Below, one piece after another: positions 1-8,701 of a stretch of 64,000 nt of DNA. The stretch is taken from NCBI GenBank assembly GCA_029210645.1, contig JARGFT010000003.1, forward strand, positions 109,045 through 173,044, written 5' to 3'. Below the pieces are notes generated by a model that was given only the letters and a program-made list of their open reading frames with translations, was not told the DNA's origin and did not search any database. This DNA comes from Anaerosomatales bacterium (GTDB taxonomy: Bacteria > Actinomycetota > Coriobacteriia > Anaerosomatales > SLCP01). Position numbers and translations under genes: made by a program. The first letter of the stretch is position 1; every line of letters starts with the position of its first letter.

Positions 1-1179
1 CTGATCGGCCAGCAGAGCGATCAAGCCGAGGACGCTCAGGCGATCGCCGTGCTCGATCGGGACGGCACCGAAGCCTCTGCCGGCCTGGCCGCCGCCCTCG
101 AGCAGGGAGGTTTCGCGGTCGTGCCCCTCGATGCGGGTGCGAGTGACGTACCGGCGGCTCTGGCCGATGTGAATCTCTCGCTCGGGCTGATCGTCCCCGA
201 CGGCTTCGAGCAAGGCCTTGCGGCGGGCGAGCCACAGGAACTTCAGGTCTACGCGGTGCTTCGCAACTTCTCCTTCTTCGCGACCCGGGACGTCGGCGCG
301 CTCTCGGCGGTGCTGCTTGCAGTGAACGAGGGGCTGAGCGGCGAGATGATCGCGGCCGCGGCCCCCGGTGCGGATCCGGTGGCCCTCAAGAACCCCGTGC
401 GCTTCTCGGAGAATGTCGTCATCGGCACAACCGAGGCACGGGCGTCGGTCGTTGAGGTGCTGACGTTCGTGTCGAACCAGACAACCTTCATCCCCATCAT
501 CCTCTTCATCGTGATCGTGTTCGCGGCACAGATGATCGCGACCACCATCGCAAACGAGAAGGAGAACAAGACGCTCGAGACCCTGCTTGCGGCGCCGGTG
601 AACCGCACCGGCCTCGTCGGTGCGAAGATGGTGGCGGCTTCGCTGGTCGCGCTGCTCTCGGCCGGTGTCTACATGTTCGGTCTGCGTTACTACATGCAGG
701 GAGTCACCGAGGGACTGGGAGGAGGGCTGCCCGGCGCGACCGAAGCGCCGGACGCCATCGCCGCCCTCGGTCTTGCGCTCGGGACGGGAGACTACACCAT
801 CCTCGGGCTCACGCTCTTCCTCTCGATACTCGTCGCGCTCGCGATCGCGGTCATTCTCGGCGCGTTCGCAGAGAACGTGCGGGCCGTCCAGTCGCTGCTG
901 GCGCCGCTGATGGTTCTGCTCATGATCCCGTATTTCCTGACGCTCTTCGTCGATCTCGAGCAGTTGGGTCCGGCGGTGCGATGGTTCGTGTACGCGATTC
1001 CGTTCAGCCACGCCTTCACGGCTGCGCCGAACCTCTTCCTCGGCAACTACCAGACCGTGTGGATCGGCATCGGTTACCTGGCGTTGTGGTGTGCGGGGCT
1101 CATCTACACCGCGGGGCGCATCTTCTCCACCGACCGCATCCTCACGATGAAGTTGGACCTGCGGCGCAAGCGCACCTGA
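1..1179 (+). CDS. ABC-2 type exporter permease (NatB-like), 5' partial
   Basis: The reading frame is open from base 1, so the start lies outside the window. About 390 residues are visible. The first ~150 form a soluble, extracytoplasmic-type domain. After that come hydrophobic segments typical of ABC-2 permeases, with the cytosolic motif NEKENKTLETLL between the first and second C-terminal helices, as in NatB and other drug or sodium exporters. The subunit would form the membrane channel of an exporter whose ATPase is presumably upstream, outside the window. The substrate is not readable. It ends 19 nt before a convergent gene. It is the same family as the permeases at 42789-45097 but is not a close copy. 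Confidence 0.85.
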   Translation: MIGQQSDQAEDAQAIAVLDRDGTEASAGLAAALEQGGFAVVPLDAGASDVPAALADVNLSLGLIVPDGFEQGLAAGEPQELQVYAVLRNFSFFATRDVGALSAVLLAVNEGLSGEMIAAAAPGADPVALKNPVRFSENVVIGTTEARASVVEVLTFVSNQTTFIPIILFIVIVFAAQMIATTIANEKENKTLETLLAAPVNRTGLVGAKMVAASLVALLSAGVYMFGLRYYMQGVTEGLGGGLPGATEAPDAIAALGLALGTGDYTILGLTLFLSILVALAIAVILGAFAENVRAVQSLLAPLMVLLMIPYFLTLFVDLEQLGPAVRWFVYAIPFSHAFTAAPNLFLGNYQTVWIGIGYLALWCAGLIYTAGRIFSTDRILTMKLDLRRKRT

Positions 1180-1198
1180 CCGCCGTGCGTCGGGATCG

Positions 1199-1900
1199 CT
1201 ACTCGCGCGAGCTGCGGTCGCGGTCGCCCGAGTTGCTGTAGCCGCGGTTCTCCCAGTAACCGCGGTAGGTGGGATCGTCGGTGAGCTCGATCTCGGTGAC
1301 CCACTTGATCCACTTGTAGCCCCACTTGTCCTCGGCCACGAGCTGGAAGGGGAAACCGCGCTCGGCAGGCAGCTCCACGCCGTTCATCGAGTAGGCAAGG
1401 AGAATCTCGTTGTCGAGCAGGTAGTCGAGGGGAAGCGAGGTCGAGTAGCCGTCCTGCGCGCGGAAGACCACGGTGTTCGCCGGGGGGCGCGGCCCGGCGT
1501 TTTGGATGAGGTCGCGCAGGAGCACGCCCTCCCACAGGATGTCGACACTCCATCCCTCGACGCAGTCGAGCGTGACGACCTTACGGTAGCTCCGCCCGGC
1601 GAGCACTTCCTCATACGACAGGCTCTCCGGCGTTTCGACGAATCCCGAGATGCTCAACCGGTAGGAGTCCCGCTCCACCTGCTGCGGGCCCGCGATCGAG
1701 TTTTCGCGGAAGTCGTCGATCGAGGAGAGGTCGAGGCCCTCGTACTCCCGGACCTCGACGCGCTCGAGCTGTGCGGGTCCCTCGTCACGTCCGGCTGCCG
1801 GTCCGTCCGGGCGGGGGGCGGCCAGGCAGCCCGGCAGGAGGAGAAGCATCGCGAGTGCTACGAGGACGACAAGCTGCCGGGTCGGACGGGTCACGGACAC
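1199..1900 (-). CDS. Molybdopterin-binding oxidoreductase lipoprotein (sulfite oxidase/YedY-like)
   Basis: This 233-residue protein starts with a lipoprotein signal: hydrophobic stretch, then the lipobox LLPGC (Cys near residue 25), so it should be anchored outside the membrane. The body resembles the oxidoreductase molybdopterin-binding domain. The motif LDCVEGWS supplies the Cys expected to ligate molybdenum, and WEGVLLRDL and the aromatic GYKWIKWV segment near the end also fit. There is no C-terminal sulfite-oxidase dimerisation domain, as in short YedY/MsrP-type proteins. It is divergent from a flavin reductase-like gene 62 nt away, a possible electron donor, though topology makes a direct partnership uncertain. 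The substrate is unknown. Confidence 0.85.
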   Translation of the reverse strand: MSVTRPTRQLVVLVALAMLLLLPGCLAAPRPDGPAAGRDEGPAQLERVEVREYEGLDLSSIDDFRENSIAGPQQVERDSYRLSISGFVETPESLSYEEVLAGRSYRKVVTLDCVEGWSVDILWEGVLLRDLIQNAGPRPPANTVVFRAQDGYSTSLPLDYLLDNEILLAYSMNGVELPAERGFPFQLVAEDKWGYKWIKWVTEIELTDDPTYRGYWENRGYSNSGDRDRSSRE

Positions 1901-1962
1901 TCCTCGATAGGGGCCACGAAGGGTATGTTCCCAGCGTAGGCCGAAGCGAGCAGGGAGAAGCG

Positions 1963-2655
1963 GTGGCGAGTCACGAGGTGGCCGTTATAGAGCAGGAGGC
2001 GCGCTGTTCCGACGTGCTCTCGGTCCGTTTCGAACGGCCCCCGGGGTATACGTTCGCCGCCGGGCAGTACCTGGCGCTCACGCTCAGAACAGCGCAGGGG
2101 CGCGAAACCAAGCCGTTCAGTCACTCATCGGGGACGGGAGACCCGCACCTCGAGGTCACGACACGCCTGAGCGGCTCGACGTTCAAGGCGGCGCTCTCCG
2201 CGCTCGAACCGGGTGACCGCGTCTCGATCGCGGGCCCGGCGGGACGACTCACGATACCTGCCGACGAACGTCGAGTCGCGTTCCTCGTGGGGGGCGTGGG
2301 TATCACGCCGGTCATCAGCATGCTTCGTTCCCGGGACCCGGCGACCGCACCCGAGACGGTGCTGTTCTACGGGAACCGCGAGCCCTCCTGCATTCCGTTC
2401 GCCGACGAGATCGCCGCGCTGGCGGGGGAGCGCCTGTCAGTGGTGCACGTTGTGGAGGAGGCCCCCGAAGAGTGGCGGGGCGAGCGAGGCCTCATAACGC
2501 CACGGATCGTCCGGGGACGTCTCGACCCCTCTGACGGGTGGCTCTTTGTCGTCGCCGGCCCGCCGGTCATGGTGAGCGCTATGGAGGCGGTCCTGGATGC
2601 ACTCGCGGTCCCCGCATCGCGAGCCATGATCGAGCGGTTCGGCCCGCCCGCGTGA
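1963..2655 (+). CDS. Ferredoxin-NADP reductase-like FAD/NAD(P) oxidoreductase
   Basis: About 230 residues. The N-terminal FAD-binding barrel carries the FAAGQYLALTL segment and a flavin-binding RxxS-like region (KPFSHSSG). The C-terminal nucleotide domain carries VGGVGITPVISML and GNREP, and ends in VVAGPPVMV. It lacks a fused [2Fe-2S] domain, so it must pass electrons to a separate carrier. The reading frame is open further upstream, but GTG 1963 is chosen because a purine-rich ribosome site (GGGAGAAG) lies just before it and the family homology starts there. It is divergent from the molybdopterin lipoprotein gene. The electron acceptor is not determined. Confidence 0.85.
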   Translation: MASHEVAVIEQEARCSDVLSVRFERPPGYTFAAGQYLALTLRTAQGRETKPFSHSSGTGDPHLEVTTRLSGSTFKAALSALEPGDRVSIAGPAGRLTIPADERRVAFLVGGVGITPVISMLRSRDPATAPETVLFYGNREPSCIPFADEIAALAGERLSVVHVVEEAPEEWRGERGLITPRIVRGRLDPSDGWLFVVAGPPVMVSAMEAVLDALAVPASRAMIERFGPPA

Positions 2656-2769
2656 CACTGTAGGTGCGCACGGGAGCAGCCGAGGGGTATAAACGCACCA
2701 GAACATGCACGTGGGCTCGCGCGAGAAGAGATACCGGATTGTCTGTTTGACCTGCTAGGGGGATCGGCT

Positions 2770-3201
2770 ATGGAGCTCATGACGAGAACGTGCAACTTCG
2801 AGCGGATGAACGTGGAACGCTTGTTCGCGCGCGCGTTCGTGGTGATCGGTGGTCTGCTGTGGACAGTGATGCTGTTCGCCTCCGAGACCGCTGCGAAGTA
2901 CACGAACTTCACGTACACGTTTGATGAGGTTGTCACGGCGATGGGGAGCGCGTTGCTGCCGCTGGCCGCCTCGGTGCTCGTCTTCGTGGTAGGGCTCTTC
3001 TACGAGAAGCTCACGGCTCTCATCCTGGTACTTGGAGCAGCCGGGGTTGTGGTCTGGGGAGTGATCGCCGGTTGGGCGGCCCCTTTGTGGGTCGTCATGG
3101 GCATCGCACTCATCGGACCGATGTTGCTTGCCGCACTGCTCTTCCTGCTCGCCTCGAGGATGCAGATGATTTGCATGCTTGAGAGTCATCCGGGCAGCTA
3201 G
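2770..3201 (+). CDS. Hypothetical four-helix membrane protein
   Basis: 143 residues with four predicted membrane helices: roughly residues 21-38, 58-76, 80-100 and 104-124. I recognise no family. ATG 2770 is preceded by a GGGGGAT ribosome site at good spacing. It is followed by a long perfect palindrome that probably terminates it and the convergent FKBP gene. Three Met and a Cys in the last 15 residues are unusual but do not identify a function. Confidence 0.7.
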   Translation: MELMTRTCNFERMNVERLFARAFVVIGGLLWTVMLFASETAAKYTNFTYTFDEVVTAMGSALLPLAASVLVFVVGLFYEKLTALILVLGAAGVVVWGVIAGWAAPLWVVMGIALIGPMLLAALLFLLASRMQMICMLESHPGS

Positions 3202-3219
3202 AGACCCTCACTGCATGAA

Positions 3220-3257
3220 GCGACGCCCCCGCAGCGCATGCGCTGCGGGGGCGTCGC
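3220..3257. terminator. Bidirectional hairpin terminator (perfect palindrome)
   Basis: A 38-nt perfect palindrome with 17-bp GC-rich arms around CATG lies between the convergent stops of the membrane protein and the FKBP gene. There is no clear T-tract on either side, as is common in high-GC genomes. Confidence 0.75.
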
Positions 3258-3284
3258 CGTTCAGTGCTCGCCTGCCGCGGAGCG

Positions 3285-3716
3285 TTACGCCTCCTCGGCA
3301 ACCACTTCGATCAGTTCGATCTCGAACGTCAGCTCCTTGCCCGCCAGCGGGTGGTTGAAGTCGAGCGTGACGTCATCGCCTTCGATCGCGGTGATGGTCG
3401 CGGCGAGGCGCTCGCCGTTGGGTCCGAGCAGCTGGACGACGGCACCCTCGTATGGATCGTCCGTGAAGGCCGTTACCGGCACCACCTGGACTGCTTCCTC
3501 GTGGTACCCACCGTAAGCGTTTTCAGCATCGAGCGTGATGGTGGTATTGTCACCGACCGCCATGTCCGCGACGGCGGACTCGAAGCCGGGAATCACCTGG
3601 CCGCTCCCGATGGTGAACTCGAGCGGGTCGCGCCCTCTGCTGGTGTCGAACTCAGAGCCGTCCTCGAGCGTGCCGCGGTAGTGCACCCGTACCGTGGTGC
3701 CTTCCACGTGAGCCAT
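3285..3716 (-). CDS. FKBP-type peptidyl-prolyl cis-trans isomerase, SlyD-like
   Basis: 143 residues. The FKBP fold is shown by VRVHYRGTLEDGSEFDTS at the N-terminus and by GSGQVIPGFESAV, the proline-isomerase active region. A longer insert in the middle (residues ~70-120) matches the insert-in-flap chaperone domain of SlyD, followed by the return strand DFNHPLAGKELTFEIELIEV, which is typical of SlyD. The His/Cys-rich metal-binding tail of E. coli SlyD is absent. ATG 3716 is chosen over upstream in-frame codons because AAGGAG precedes it at normal spacing. It likely acts in cytoplasmic protein folding. Confidence 0.93.
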   Translation of the reverse strand: MAHVEGTTVRVHYRGTLEDGSEFDTSRGRDPLEFTIGSGQVIPGFESAVADMAVGDNTTITLDAENAYGGYHEEAVQVVPVTAFTDDPYEGAVVQLLGPNGERLAATITAIEGDDVTLDFNHPLAGKELTFEIELIEVVAEEA

Positions 3717-3907
3717 CCTGGCACTCCTTCCAATCGCAGAAACACAGCGCGCCGGTCTTTGCCGGCCGCGCGTCATCAACCCTACCGCATCTGCGCGGGG
3801 TTCGCGAGAAGGGGAGGTGCTCTTGCCCTGCGAACTCTGAAGCGCAAGACCGTGCGAGGCTGTCTCAGCGTCCTTCAGGCACTGCAAGGTGTCCCCTGTC
3901 TGCGGAT

Positions 3908-3937
3908 TTGTGCCGCTACCAGGGGTCTAGGTACAAT
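3908..3937 (+). promoter_or_regulatory. Candidate sigma-70-type promoter
   Basis: TTGTGC (3908-3913), an 18-nt spacer, then TACAAT (3932-3937). The -10 matches five of six consensus bases; the -35 is weak. It would start transcription near 3944, just upstream of the small winged-helix-like gene. Confidence 0.4.
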
Positions 3938-3973
3938 CGAGTTGCTGGAGAAGGATGTTCTCCGGAGGGGCAG

Positions 3974-4393
3974 GTGGCCGAACGCCGCACTCCGCCGGGA
4001 GGGCATCAGGTTCATCTCGACAGGGGACGGCAACGGGTGTACGACCTCGAGGGAGTCTTAGGGCCCTCCGTCATGCAGTTCGTGGAGGACCATGTGCGGT
4101 CGCTTCTCACATGGGACATCCTCGTATACTTCCACAAGAATCCGGAGCAGACGATCGATCACGATGACCTTGCTCTGCGACTCGGCCGCCGACCCGATGA
4201 GCTCGGCCCTGAGATCAGAGCGTTGTGCGAGTGCGCGATCCTGCGGTGTGAGGACGGCTCGATACGCTACGATCCCGAGCCCCCCACGAGGGACACGATC
4301 GGCGACTTCGTCGACGCGTGTCAGGACAGGGGTCGCAGGCTAGCCCTGATCGCCCTCGTGCTTCACAAGATCGCACCCCGCAGTCAGGTGTAG
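3974..4393 (+). CDS. Small winged-helix-like hypothetical protein
   Basis: 139 residues from GTG 3974, which has GGAGG five nt upstream. GTG 4037 and ATG 4073 are alternatives. The core (from MQFVEDHVRSLL) looks like a winged-helix fold: helix, the segment TWDILVYFHKNPEQTI, then DDLALRLGRRPDEL in the position of a recognition helix, then a short wing (GSIRYDP). No sensor domain is visible. It may be a transcription factor or a protein-interaction module. It precedes the CorC-type gene by 62 nt on the same strand and could regulate that run of genes. The family is not recognised. Confidence 0.6.
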   Translation: MAERRTPPGGHQVHLDRGRQRVYDLEGVLGPSVMQFVEDHVRSLLTWDILVYFHKNPEQTIDHDDLALRLGRRPDELGPEIRALCECAILRCEDGSIRYDPEPPTRDTIGDFVDACQDRGRRLALIALVLHKIAPRSQV

Positions 4394-4455
4394 GAGTCGA
4401 CCGCCGTGTCTCGGTGCGCCTGTCACGGTGGCGATATGCTGCTACTCTTACTCCC

Positions 4456-5766
4456 ATGAGCAGCTACGCGACCGAGATCGTGCTCGTCTTAGGTCTCATC
4501 ATCCTGAACGGGTACTTCGCGGCGTCTGAGATCGCTCTCATCAGCGCGCGTCGAGCGGCGCTCCAATCCAGAGCAGCCGAGGGCTCTCCGGGCGCCAAGG
4601 CCGCGGTCGAGCTGACCGGGGACCCGTCACGGCTCCTGGCAACCATCCAGGTCGGCATCACGTTGGTGGGGTTCCTCGCCTCGGCCACCGCGGCCGTTAG
4701 TCTCGCCGCCCCGCTCGCCGAGTGGCTACGCTCCTTCGAGAGCGCCTGGCTCGCCTCCGTCGCCCAGGGTCTCTCCATCCTTCTCGTGACGCTGGCCATC
4801 GCGTATCTGACGCTCGTCTTCGGCGAGTTGGCGCCCAAGCGGCTCGGCCTGCAGCGGGCGGAGAGCGTCTCGATCAGGGTTGCCAGACCCGTGCTCCTGC
4901 TCGCACGGATCATGAGTCCGGTGGTCTGGGTCCTCGCGCACTCGACCAATGTAGCCTCGCGCCTGCTCGGTGTTCGCGGCTCCGGGGCGCGTCCGGGCGT
5001 GACCGAGGAGGAGATCAAGCTTCTCGTCACCGAGCAGGGCTCCCTGCTCGATGAAGAGAAGCGGATGATCCATGAGATATTCGAACTGGGTGACACGGTG
5101 GTCAGGGAGATCATGGTGCCGCGCGTGGACGTCGTGTTCATCGACGACGACGCCACCATCGCCGACGCACTCGAGATATTCCGCTCGCGCGGGTTCTCAC
5201 GCCTACCGGTGATCCACGAGGATGCCGATAAGATCGTGGGGCTCGTGCTCCTCAAGGACCTCGTCAGGCCGGCATCCGAGGGCGGTCTGGACGAACCGGT
5301 GACCGCCTATCTCCGGTCCCCGGTCTTCGTCCCCGAGACCAAGCCCATCCTGCCGCTGCTCTCCGAGATGCAGCGGATGCGTAACCACATGGCGATCGTC
5401 GTCGACGAGTACGGGGGCACTGCGGGCATCGCCACCATCGAAGACATCGTCGAGGAGATCATCGGCGAGGTCGTCGACGAGTTCGATCCGGACCAGGCGT
5501 ACGTGACCGAGCTTGCACCGGGACGGTGGGTTGTCGACGGTCGGCTTCCGGTGGAGGACGCCGCCGAGCTCGGCCTGCCCGTGGAGGAGTCGGACGAGTA
5601 CGAGACGATCGCCGGGTGGATGCTCGTGCAACTCGGGCATATACCTGTACCGGGCGAACAGGTCAGAGCAGACGAGGTGCTCTTCCGCGTGCAGGCCGTG
5701 CGCCGCCGGCGCATCGCGCGCCTCCTGGTCACCCGTGAGGAAGGTGGCGAGAGCGAGGAGCGGTGA
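4456..5766 (+). CDS. HlyC/CorC (CNNM-type) membrane protein with CBS pair
   Basis: 436 residues. The N-terminal DUF21/CNNM domain has about four membrane helices (residues 5-165) with the hallmark NGYFAASEIAL. Two CBS domains follow (roughly 200-325, with IMVPRVDVVFID and GLVLLKDLV), then VDEYGGTAGIATIEDIVEEI and a C-terminal CorC_HlyC domain ending near residue 425. The family is implicated in Mg2+/divalent cation efflux or homeostasis. ATG 4456 begins exactly at the first conserved residues. It overlaps the downstream PspC gene, so the two are probably translationally coupled. Confidence 0.93.
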   Translation: MSSYATEIVLVLGLIILNGYFAASEIALISARRAALQSRAAEGSPGAKAAVELTGDPSRLLATIQVGITLVGFLASATAAVSLAAPLAEWLRSFESAWLASVAQGLSILLVTLAIAYLTLVFGELAPKRLGLQRAESVSIRVARPVLLLARIMSPVVWVLAHSTNVASRLLGVRGSGARPGVTEEEIKLLVTEQGSLLDEEKRMIHEIFELGDTVVREIMVPRVDVVFIDDDATIADALEIFRSRGFSRLPVIHEDADKIVGLVLLKDLVRPASEGGLDEPVTAYLRSPVFVPETKPILPLLSEMQRMRNHMAIVVDEYGGTAGIATIEDIVEEIIGEVVDEFDPDQAYVTELAPGRWVVDGRLPVEDAAELGLPVEESDEYETIAGWMLVQLGHIPVPGEQVRADEVLFRVQAVRRRRIARLLVTREEGGESEER

Positions 5767-6290
5767 TGGCTGACAAGACTCTCTATCGGTCCAGGGACGA
5801 TCGAATGGCCGGCGGCGTGTGTGCCGGCATCGCCGACTACTTCGACCTCGATCCGACGGTAGTACGCATGCTCACGGTGCTGGCGGCCTTGCTCTCGAGC
5901 GGCGGGGCGATCATCGCGTATATCGTGCTGTGGGCTGTGGTTCCGGAGGAACCAGGCGTTGCAGGGGAGGGAGCACCTATGTCCGAGGAAGTTCCGTCGG
6001 CCCGGTCGTCAGACCAGCCACCGCCACCGCCGACTCGCCCGTCCACGGCACCACCCGCACAGCCGGCTCCGGCGAGGGTGGAGGTCGCGCCTCCGCTGCC
6101 GCCCGTGCCTCCCAAGCCGCCCGCATCAGCGGGGCGTGGATCGATATGGGTCGGTCTCGTGCTCGTGTTCGTGGGCGGCGTGCTGCTCGTCCAGATGTTC
6201 CTCCCGCAGATACGACTCTGGGCATTCTGGCCGCTCGTCCTGATCGTGTGGGGTCTGGTCGTTATCTTCAGGCCGAGAGGCGGTGAGTGA
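5766..6290 (+). CDS. PspC-domain membrane protein
   Basis: 174 residues. The N-terminal PspC domain (residues 5-62) shows LYRSRDDRMAGGVCAGIADYF, an amphipathic segment and a helix ending WAVVPEEP. A Pro/Ala-rich linker (~75-120) follows, then two C-terminal helices (122-165). ATG 5766 is preferred over GTG 5763 because AGGAG lies five nt upstream. The start overlaps the CorC stop and the gene end overlaps the next start. PspC proteins sense or relay envelope stress; no PspA partner is visible here. The toastrack-like neighbour supports an envelope-stress role by inference. Confidence 0.9.
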   Translation: MADKTLYRSRDDRMAGGVCAGIADYFDLDPTVVRMLTVLAALLSSGGAIIAYIVLWAVVPEEPGVAGEGAPMSEEVPSARSSDQPPPPPTRPSTAPPAQPAPARVEVAPPLPPVPPKPPASAGRGSIWVGLVLVFVGGVLLVQMFLPQIRLWAFWPLVLIVWGLVVIFRPRGGE

Positions 6291-7218
6291 GATGACCCTG
6301 AAGCGGGTCTTCGAGGGCCTGACTCTGGTCCTGATCGGCGTCATCCTTCTGCTCAACACCACGGGCTCACTGCCCTGGTCGGTCTGGTGGCACGTGCTGA
6401 GCCTCTGGCCGTTGCTGCTGGTCGCCGCGGGCCTGGACATCGTGGCGAAGGGTATCGACGCGCCCTGGCTCAGGGTGGTTTCGAGCCTCCTGATCATCGG
6501 AGGGCTGCTCGTCGGGGCGTTCGTTCTCCCGATAGGGGATGCGACGTCGGGCTTCGGATGGTTCACGCCGATGCGCGGCACCGACTTCGACATCGTGAAG
6601 ACGGCGACGCAGCGCGTCGACAGCGGTCGTGCCGTCATCCAGGGTGGTGTCGGGTCCTACCGCGTCACCGACGGCGATGAGATCGTCCGCGTCACCGGGC
6701 GCAGTCCGCGCGGTGAGCCGTCGGTCGACGTGACGCAGGACGGCCGACGAGTCACCGTGCGGGTCACAGGCCCCGAGGCCGAACGGGTCTGGATTCCCGG
6801 CATGCGCGGCACGAGCAGCATGGATGTGCGGCTCGCGGACTCGATCCCCTGGGACGTGGAGATCGACACGGGAGTCGTCGACCTCGACGCCGACCTGGCC
6901 GATCTCACCGTCACCTCGCTGGATGTCCGCTCCGGCGTGTCGCAGGTGACGATCACGCTGGGAGAGGTCGTGCACGGGGCAGGAGAGATCCCGGTGAGCG
7001 TGCGCGGCGGTGTGGCTGATTTCACCGTGCGTGTCCCGCGAGACACACCGGTCAGGGTAGACGCCGAGGCGGGACTTACGAACGTGAGCGTCGACAACGA
7101 CATCCCCCGGGTCTCCGGAGGCGGCCGGACGTGGATGACGTCGGGCTATCCCGACAGCGGCGGCTACCACATCAGCTTCGAGGCCGGCGTCTCCAATGTC
7201 GGAGTCTCCACGTACTGA
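6283..7218 (+). CDS. LiaF/toastrack-like membrane protein (DUF5668 + DUF4097-like)
   Basis: 311 residues from GTG 6283; ATG 6292 is also possible. The first ~85 residues are four hydrophobic segments like the LiaI/LiaF membrane domain (VLIGVILLLNTTGSLPW is typical). The rest is a repetitive beta-strand domain with periodic V/D/G patterns (VDIDTG-, LDVRSGV-, VSVRGGVADF-type strands), as in toastrack/DUF4097 domains. Such proteins sit next to PspC proteins and act in cell-envelope stress signalling. It overlaps the upstream PspC gene by 8 nt and is followed 32 nt later by a second PspC gene. Confidence 0.85.
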   Translation: MSEMTLKRVFEGLTLVLIGVILLLNTTGSLPWSVWWHVLSLWPLLLVAAGLDIVAKGIDAPWLRVVSSLLIIGGLLVGAFVLPIGDATSGFGWFTPMRGTDFDIVKTATQRVDSGRAVIQGGVGSYRVTDGDEIVRVTGRSPRGEPSVDVTQDGRRVTVRVTGPEAERVWIPGMRGTSSMDVRLADSIPWDVEIDTGVVDLDADLADLTVTSLDVRSGVSQVTITLGEVVHGAGEIPVSVRGGVADFTVRVPRDTPVRVDAEAGLTNVSVDNDIPRVSGGGRTWMTSGYPDSGGYHISFEAGVSNVGVSTY

Positions 7219-7250
7219 CGCGGCCGAGATCCGCGAAGGAGGGTGCGAAC

Positions 7251-7772
7251 GTGAGTGATCAGGGTTCGGGCGGAGGCAAGGGCACGGATCTCCGTGCGGT
7301 CTACGTCGTTATCGGGGTGGTGCTGATCCTGGTGGGCCTCGGTCTTCTCGGAGGGATACCCTTCTTCGGGTGGGCTGGTCCGTTGGACATCATGCGCGAT
7401 GCCATGCGGGAGGTCCGGCGCTTCGGATGGCCGCTTGCGGTCATCGTGCTCGGCGTGCTCATCATCGTGTACAGCCGCCGACCCGGAGCGAAGCTCCCGT
7501 CACGAGATGCCCGGCTGCTCCGCTCCCGCGACAAGAAGCTGGTCGCAGGCGTCCTCGGCGGACTCTCGGACTACTTCTCCGTCGATGTGACGATCGCGCG
7601 CATCGCCTACGTGCTCTTCGCGCTTGTCTTCGACGCGTGGGGGCCGCTGCTCGTTGCCTACATCACGGCGGCGATCATCGTCCCCGAGGCCCCGAAGGGC
7701 GACCGGCAGACCGCTCCCGCCACTGTCGCGGCCCCGCCACTGTCGCGCGAGGAAGACGGGGACGGTTCCTGA
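7251..7772 (+). CDS. PspC-domain membrane protein, second copy
   Basis: 173 residues from GTG 7251, which has AAGGAGGG seven nt upstream. Two N-terminal helices (residues ~17-35 and ~58-78) precede a C-terminal PspC domain (RSRDKKLVAGVLGGLSDYF, ~residues 90-150). The domain order is therefore the reverse of the first PspC protein, which has PspC at the N-terminus. It lies three nt from the amidohydrolase start. Likely part of the same envelope-stress transcript. Confidence 0.9.
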   Translation: MSDQGSGGGKGTDLRAVYVVIGVVLILVGLGLLGGIPFFGWAGPLDIMRDAMREVRRFGWPLAVIVLGVLIIVYSRRPGAKLPSRDARLLRSRDKKLVAGVLGGLSDYFSVDVTIARIAYVLFALVFDAWGPLLVAYITAAIIVPEAPKGDRQTAPATVAAPPLSREEDGDGS

Positions 7773-7775
7773 CGC

Positions 7776-8696
7776 ATGCCGTCACTTCAGCCTGCCGGGT
7801 CGACGCAGCCCGGAGATGTGATCGACACGCACTGCCATCTCTTCACCGTTCGGCTCCTGGAGGAGTACGTCGAAGCGCACCCCGATGTGGCGCCCCGTTT
7901 CAGGCAGGCGGTCAAGGAGCGCAAGTTCGGCAGGCGCGGGGAGAGCCTGCCCGATCTGCCTGCCGAGGAGATGGCCGTGTGGTACACGGACCGGATCCAC
8001 GCGGCAGGCCTGGCCAAGGCGCTCATCGTCTCCGTCATCCCCGACTCGTCGTACATGCGGGAGTTCGTCGTCGCCGCCGCCGGCCACGTGCACGCGCTGT
8101 GCAACGTCGACCCCCGCGATCCGGGTGCTGCCGATCTGCTCGAGCGTGAGATGGCCGCCGGATTCAAGGGCGTCAAGCTGCTTCCGGTCAACCGGTGCTT
8201 CCGGCTGTCCGACCCTGCGTGCCGCCCGTTCTTCGAGAAAGCTGCCGAGTTGGGCGCGCCGATGATCGTGCACTATGGCGTCACGGTCGACCCGGGTGGG
8301 GACATGCGCTATGCAGACCCGACCGACTTGTCGCCCGTTGCGCGGGACTTCCCCGAGATCACCTTCGTGATCGCGCACTTCGGTGCCGGCTACCTCGATC
8401 AGCTGCTCAAGGTCGCCTACCAGTGCCCGAACGTGGCTGTCGATTCCTCCGGAACGAACAACTGGATGGACTTCATGGCCCACCCGATGACGCTCGCCGG
8501 GGTCTTCGAGCAGGTGCTCGGTGCGATCGGGCCCGAGCGGGTGCTCTTCGGCACCGACTCGGGCAGCACCGCGCCGTACCGCTCGTGGATCAAGTACCAG
8601 CAGCTGGCGACGCTCGAGTCGATAGGGCTCGGCGACGCGCAGCGCGATCTGATCGTGCGCGGCAATGCGGCCCGCATCTTCAAACTGGATGGGTGA
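7776..8696 (+). CDS. Amidohydrolase-2 family TIM-barrel hydrolase/decarboxylase
   Basis: 306 residues. Metal-binding and active-site signatures appear in barrel order: DTHCHLF near residue 17, GFKGVKLLPVN (~127), MIVHYGV (~164), FVIAHFGAGY (~197) and FGTDSGST (~258). This is the amidohydrolase-2 (PF04909) pattern, which covers hydrolases and non-oxidative decarboxylases; the substrate cannot be read. It starts three nt after a PspC stop and ends five nt before the methyltransferase. Confidence 0.88.
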   Translation: MPSLQPAGSTQPGDVIDTHCHLFTVRLLEEYVEAHPDVAPRFRQAVKERKFGRRGESLPDLPAEEMAVWYTDRIHAAGLAKALIVSVIPDSSYMREFVVAAAGHVHALCNVDPRDPGAADLLEREMAAGFKGVKLLPVNRCFRLSDPACRPFFEKAAELGAPMIVHYGVTVDPGGDMRYADPTDLSPVARDFPEITFVIAHFGAGYLDQLLKVAYQCPNVAVDSSGTNNWMDFMAHPMTLAGVFEQVLGAIGPERVLFGTDSGSTAPYRSWIKYQQLATLESIGLGDAQRDLIVRGNAARIFKLDG

Positions 8697-8701
8697 GACC
8701 G

